Assembly: GCF_947367035.1 (NCBI RefSeq)
Contig: NZ_CANBCA010000006.1
Span: 1 to 64,000 of the forward strand
Length of the DNA stretch: 64,000 bases
Direction: 5' to 3'
DNA from: an uncultured Helicobacter sp.
GTDB taxonomy: Bacteria > Campylobacterota > Campylobacteria > Campylobacterales > Helicobacteraceae
The notes below the pieces were generated by a model. The model searched no databases, was not told the origin of the DNA, and saw nothing but the letters and a program-made list of their open reading frames with translations. The stretch's first letter is position 1. Each line of letters opens with the position of its first letter. Both the position numbers and the translations under genes were made by a program. Shown one piece after another: positions 62,808 through 64,000 of the stretch.

Positions 62808-64000
62808 ATGAATTCAAGTCTAAAAGTTAAAAGTATTGATAGTGCAAACGCTATTGCACAAGCCATTATCCCTACAAATACACTCAATCAAAAATTAGAC
62901 AAAGCGACAAAAGCAGCTAGTAAAAATCTTAAAATTGATGGATTCCGCAAAGGACACGTGCCACCTAGTGCAATCAAGCAACGTTATGGAAAACAATTAG
63001 AAGAAGATGCACAAAGAGAATGTGTGCAAGACCTTTTGCAAGATATTTTAAAAGAGTTGAAAGTTGAGGCTCAAAAGCTCATTGGAGACCCACGCATTAC
63101 AAAGTTTGATAAAAAGAATGAGGGAATTGAGATTGAAATAGAAGTGAGTTTAACTCCAACGATTCCACTTGATAACCTTGAGGATTGTGTCCCAGAAGTC
63201 AAAATTCCAGAGGTTACCCAAGAAGATATTACAAAGCGACTTGAAGAGATTGCAAATGCTAGGGCACCGCTTGTGGGCATTGAAGATGGCAGACGAAAGC
63301 TAAAAGATGGAGAATATGCGAAAATTAACTTTGAAGGTTTTGTCAATGGTGAAGCTTTTGAGGGTGGCAAAGCAGAAAATTATCTGTTGCAAATTGGTAG
63401 TAAATCTTTTATTGAGGGTTTTGAAGAGCAATTAATTGGTATGAAAAAGGGTGAAGAGAAAGAAATCAATGTAACCTTTCCTGAAAATTATCAAGCACAG
63501 CATTTGGCAGGCAAACCAGCAGTTTTTAAAGTGAAGTTATTAGAGATTCAAACCAAAGGAAAAATTGAAATTGATGATAATTTTGCAAAAACGCTTTTAC
63601 CAGATGAGAAAGATGTTAGTGTTGAAACATTGAAAGAAAAAATCAAAACACAACTTCAAAATGAAAAGAAACAAGAGATTTATAACAATCAATTAAAAGG
63701 GATTCTTATTGAAAACCTCAATAAGAGTATTTCATTTGATTTGCCGAAGTCTATTGTCCAGCAAGAAATGGATTTACTCTTTAGAAATAGTTTAATATCT
63801 TTATCTCAAGAGGAGCAGGAGAAGATTGCCAAAGAACCTGAAACACTTAAAGCCAAACGTGAGGAGCAAAGGGAGAATGCAGAAAAAAGTGTGCGCATTA
63901 CTTTTATCATTGATGCAATCGCAAAACGTGATAAGATAGATATTCCAGATAATGAAGTCATTAATACAATTTATTATGAAGCAATGGCAATGCGTCAAGA
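62808..64000 (+). CDS. tig: trigger factor (3' end outside window)
   Basis: 397 codons up to the window edge, so about the last tenth is missing. N-terminal ribosome-binding signature GFRKGHVPPSAIKQRYG, FKBP-like middle domain (GRRKLKDGEYAKINFEGFVNGEAF, IGSKSFIEGFEEQLIGM, VTFPENYQAQHLAGKPAVFKVKL), then the C-terminal arms. ATG 62808 is used. An ATG at 62801 runs into a stop after nine codons. Folds nascent chains at the ribosome exit. Confidence 0.95.
   Translation, partial: MNSSLKVKSIDSANAIAQAIIPTNTLNQKLDKATKAASKNLKIDGFRKGHVPPSAIKQRYGKQLEEDAQRECVQDLLQDILKELKVEAQKLIGDPRITKFDKKNEGIEIEIEVSLTPTIPLDNLEDCVPEVKIPEVTQEDITKRLEEIANARAPLVGIEDGRRKLKDGEYAKINFEGFVNGEAFEGGKAENYLLQIGSKSFIEGFEEQLIGMKKGEEKEINVTFPENYQAQHLAGKPAVFKVKLLEIQTKGKIEIDDNFAKTLLPDEKDVSVETLKEKIKTQLQNEKKQEIYNNQLKGILIENLNKSISFDLPKSIVQQEMDLLFRNSLISLSQEEQEKIAKEPETLKAKREEQRENAEKSVRITFIIDAIAKRDKIDIPDNEVINTIYYEAMAMRQ

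Overview
The window is AT-rich chromosomal DNA of a Campylobacterota (epsilonproteobacterial) bacterium. It is most likely an enterohepatic Helicobacter of the pullorum/canadensis type. The evidence is gene content and order: bamA-mqnC-M16 peptidase, ffh-rpsP-KH-rimM-trmD-rplS, fliQ-murB, rpsO/flhA/DHH and fbp-metG follow H. pylori and Campylobacter arrangements. Several traits are more Campylobacter-like: a livKHMGF operon, a CetB/CetA-like energy-taxis pair, a tRNA-Sec gene, and a PglA/PglC-type glycan enzyme. The genus is inferred from this and was not tested by any search.

Layout. 1-2.6 kb holds a restriction-modification island (small zinc protein, EVE-like/PD-(D/E)XK nuclease, D12 adenine methylase). 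2.6-9.3 kb is an accessory stress/efflux block: exported cupin, three tandem membrane paralogs beside a frameshifted toxin-like gene, an MFS exporter, an SMR efflux pair and a DinB protein. Three copies of a MerR-type promoter (19-bp spacer) lie at 22-52, 3145-3175 and 7536-7566. 9.5-21.5 kb is mostly core metabolism and envelope: msrA, lpxD, ilvBH, tyrA, bamA, mqnC, M16 peptidase, recG. 21.5-23.1 kb is a decayed island: a radical-SAM pseudogene with a G10 tract, a 51-residue exported cysteine peptide and a coupled acidic ORF.

23.1-35.3 kb carries a NifX-like protein, a Mur-ligase-like protein, metG, fbp, rpe, a sigma-54-driven pair (first gene frameshifted), the liv operon with a G9 tract inside livM, and yceI. 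35.5-47.3 kb carries two chemoreceptor loci, the SRP/ribosome-maturation operon, a FUSC exporter, tpiA-fabI and fliQ-murB. 47.4-55.7 kb has a glycosyltransferase, purN, a DHH phosphoesterase, flhA, rpsO, a Pmp3 protein and a fused PglA-like/PglC-like enzyme.

55.9-57.4 kb is the best candidate for an undescribed system. An exported protein carries an internal double-glycine leader. It is followed by a sigma-54 promoter driving a small Asn/Thr/Ala-rich protein and a secreted stand-alone C39 (double-glycine) peptidase. The window ends with a hotdog protein, a PHP phosphatase, selC, ftsK and a truncated tig.

A theme links three places. At 22.6, 28.6 and 55.9 kb a small Sec-exported protein is followed by a small protein without a signal peptide. 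At two of the three, a promoter with sigma-54 spacing is present. In this group sigma-54 mainly serves flagellar genes, so flagellum-coordinated secretion is a testable idea, not a conclusion. No CRISPR array, complete insertion sequence or rRNA was seen. No gene-free stretch exceeds 300 bases.
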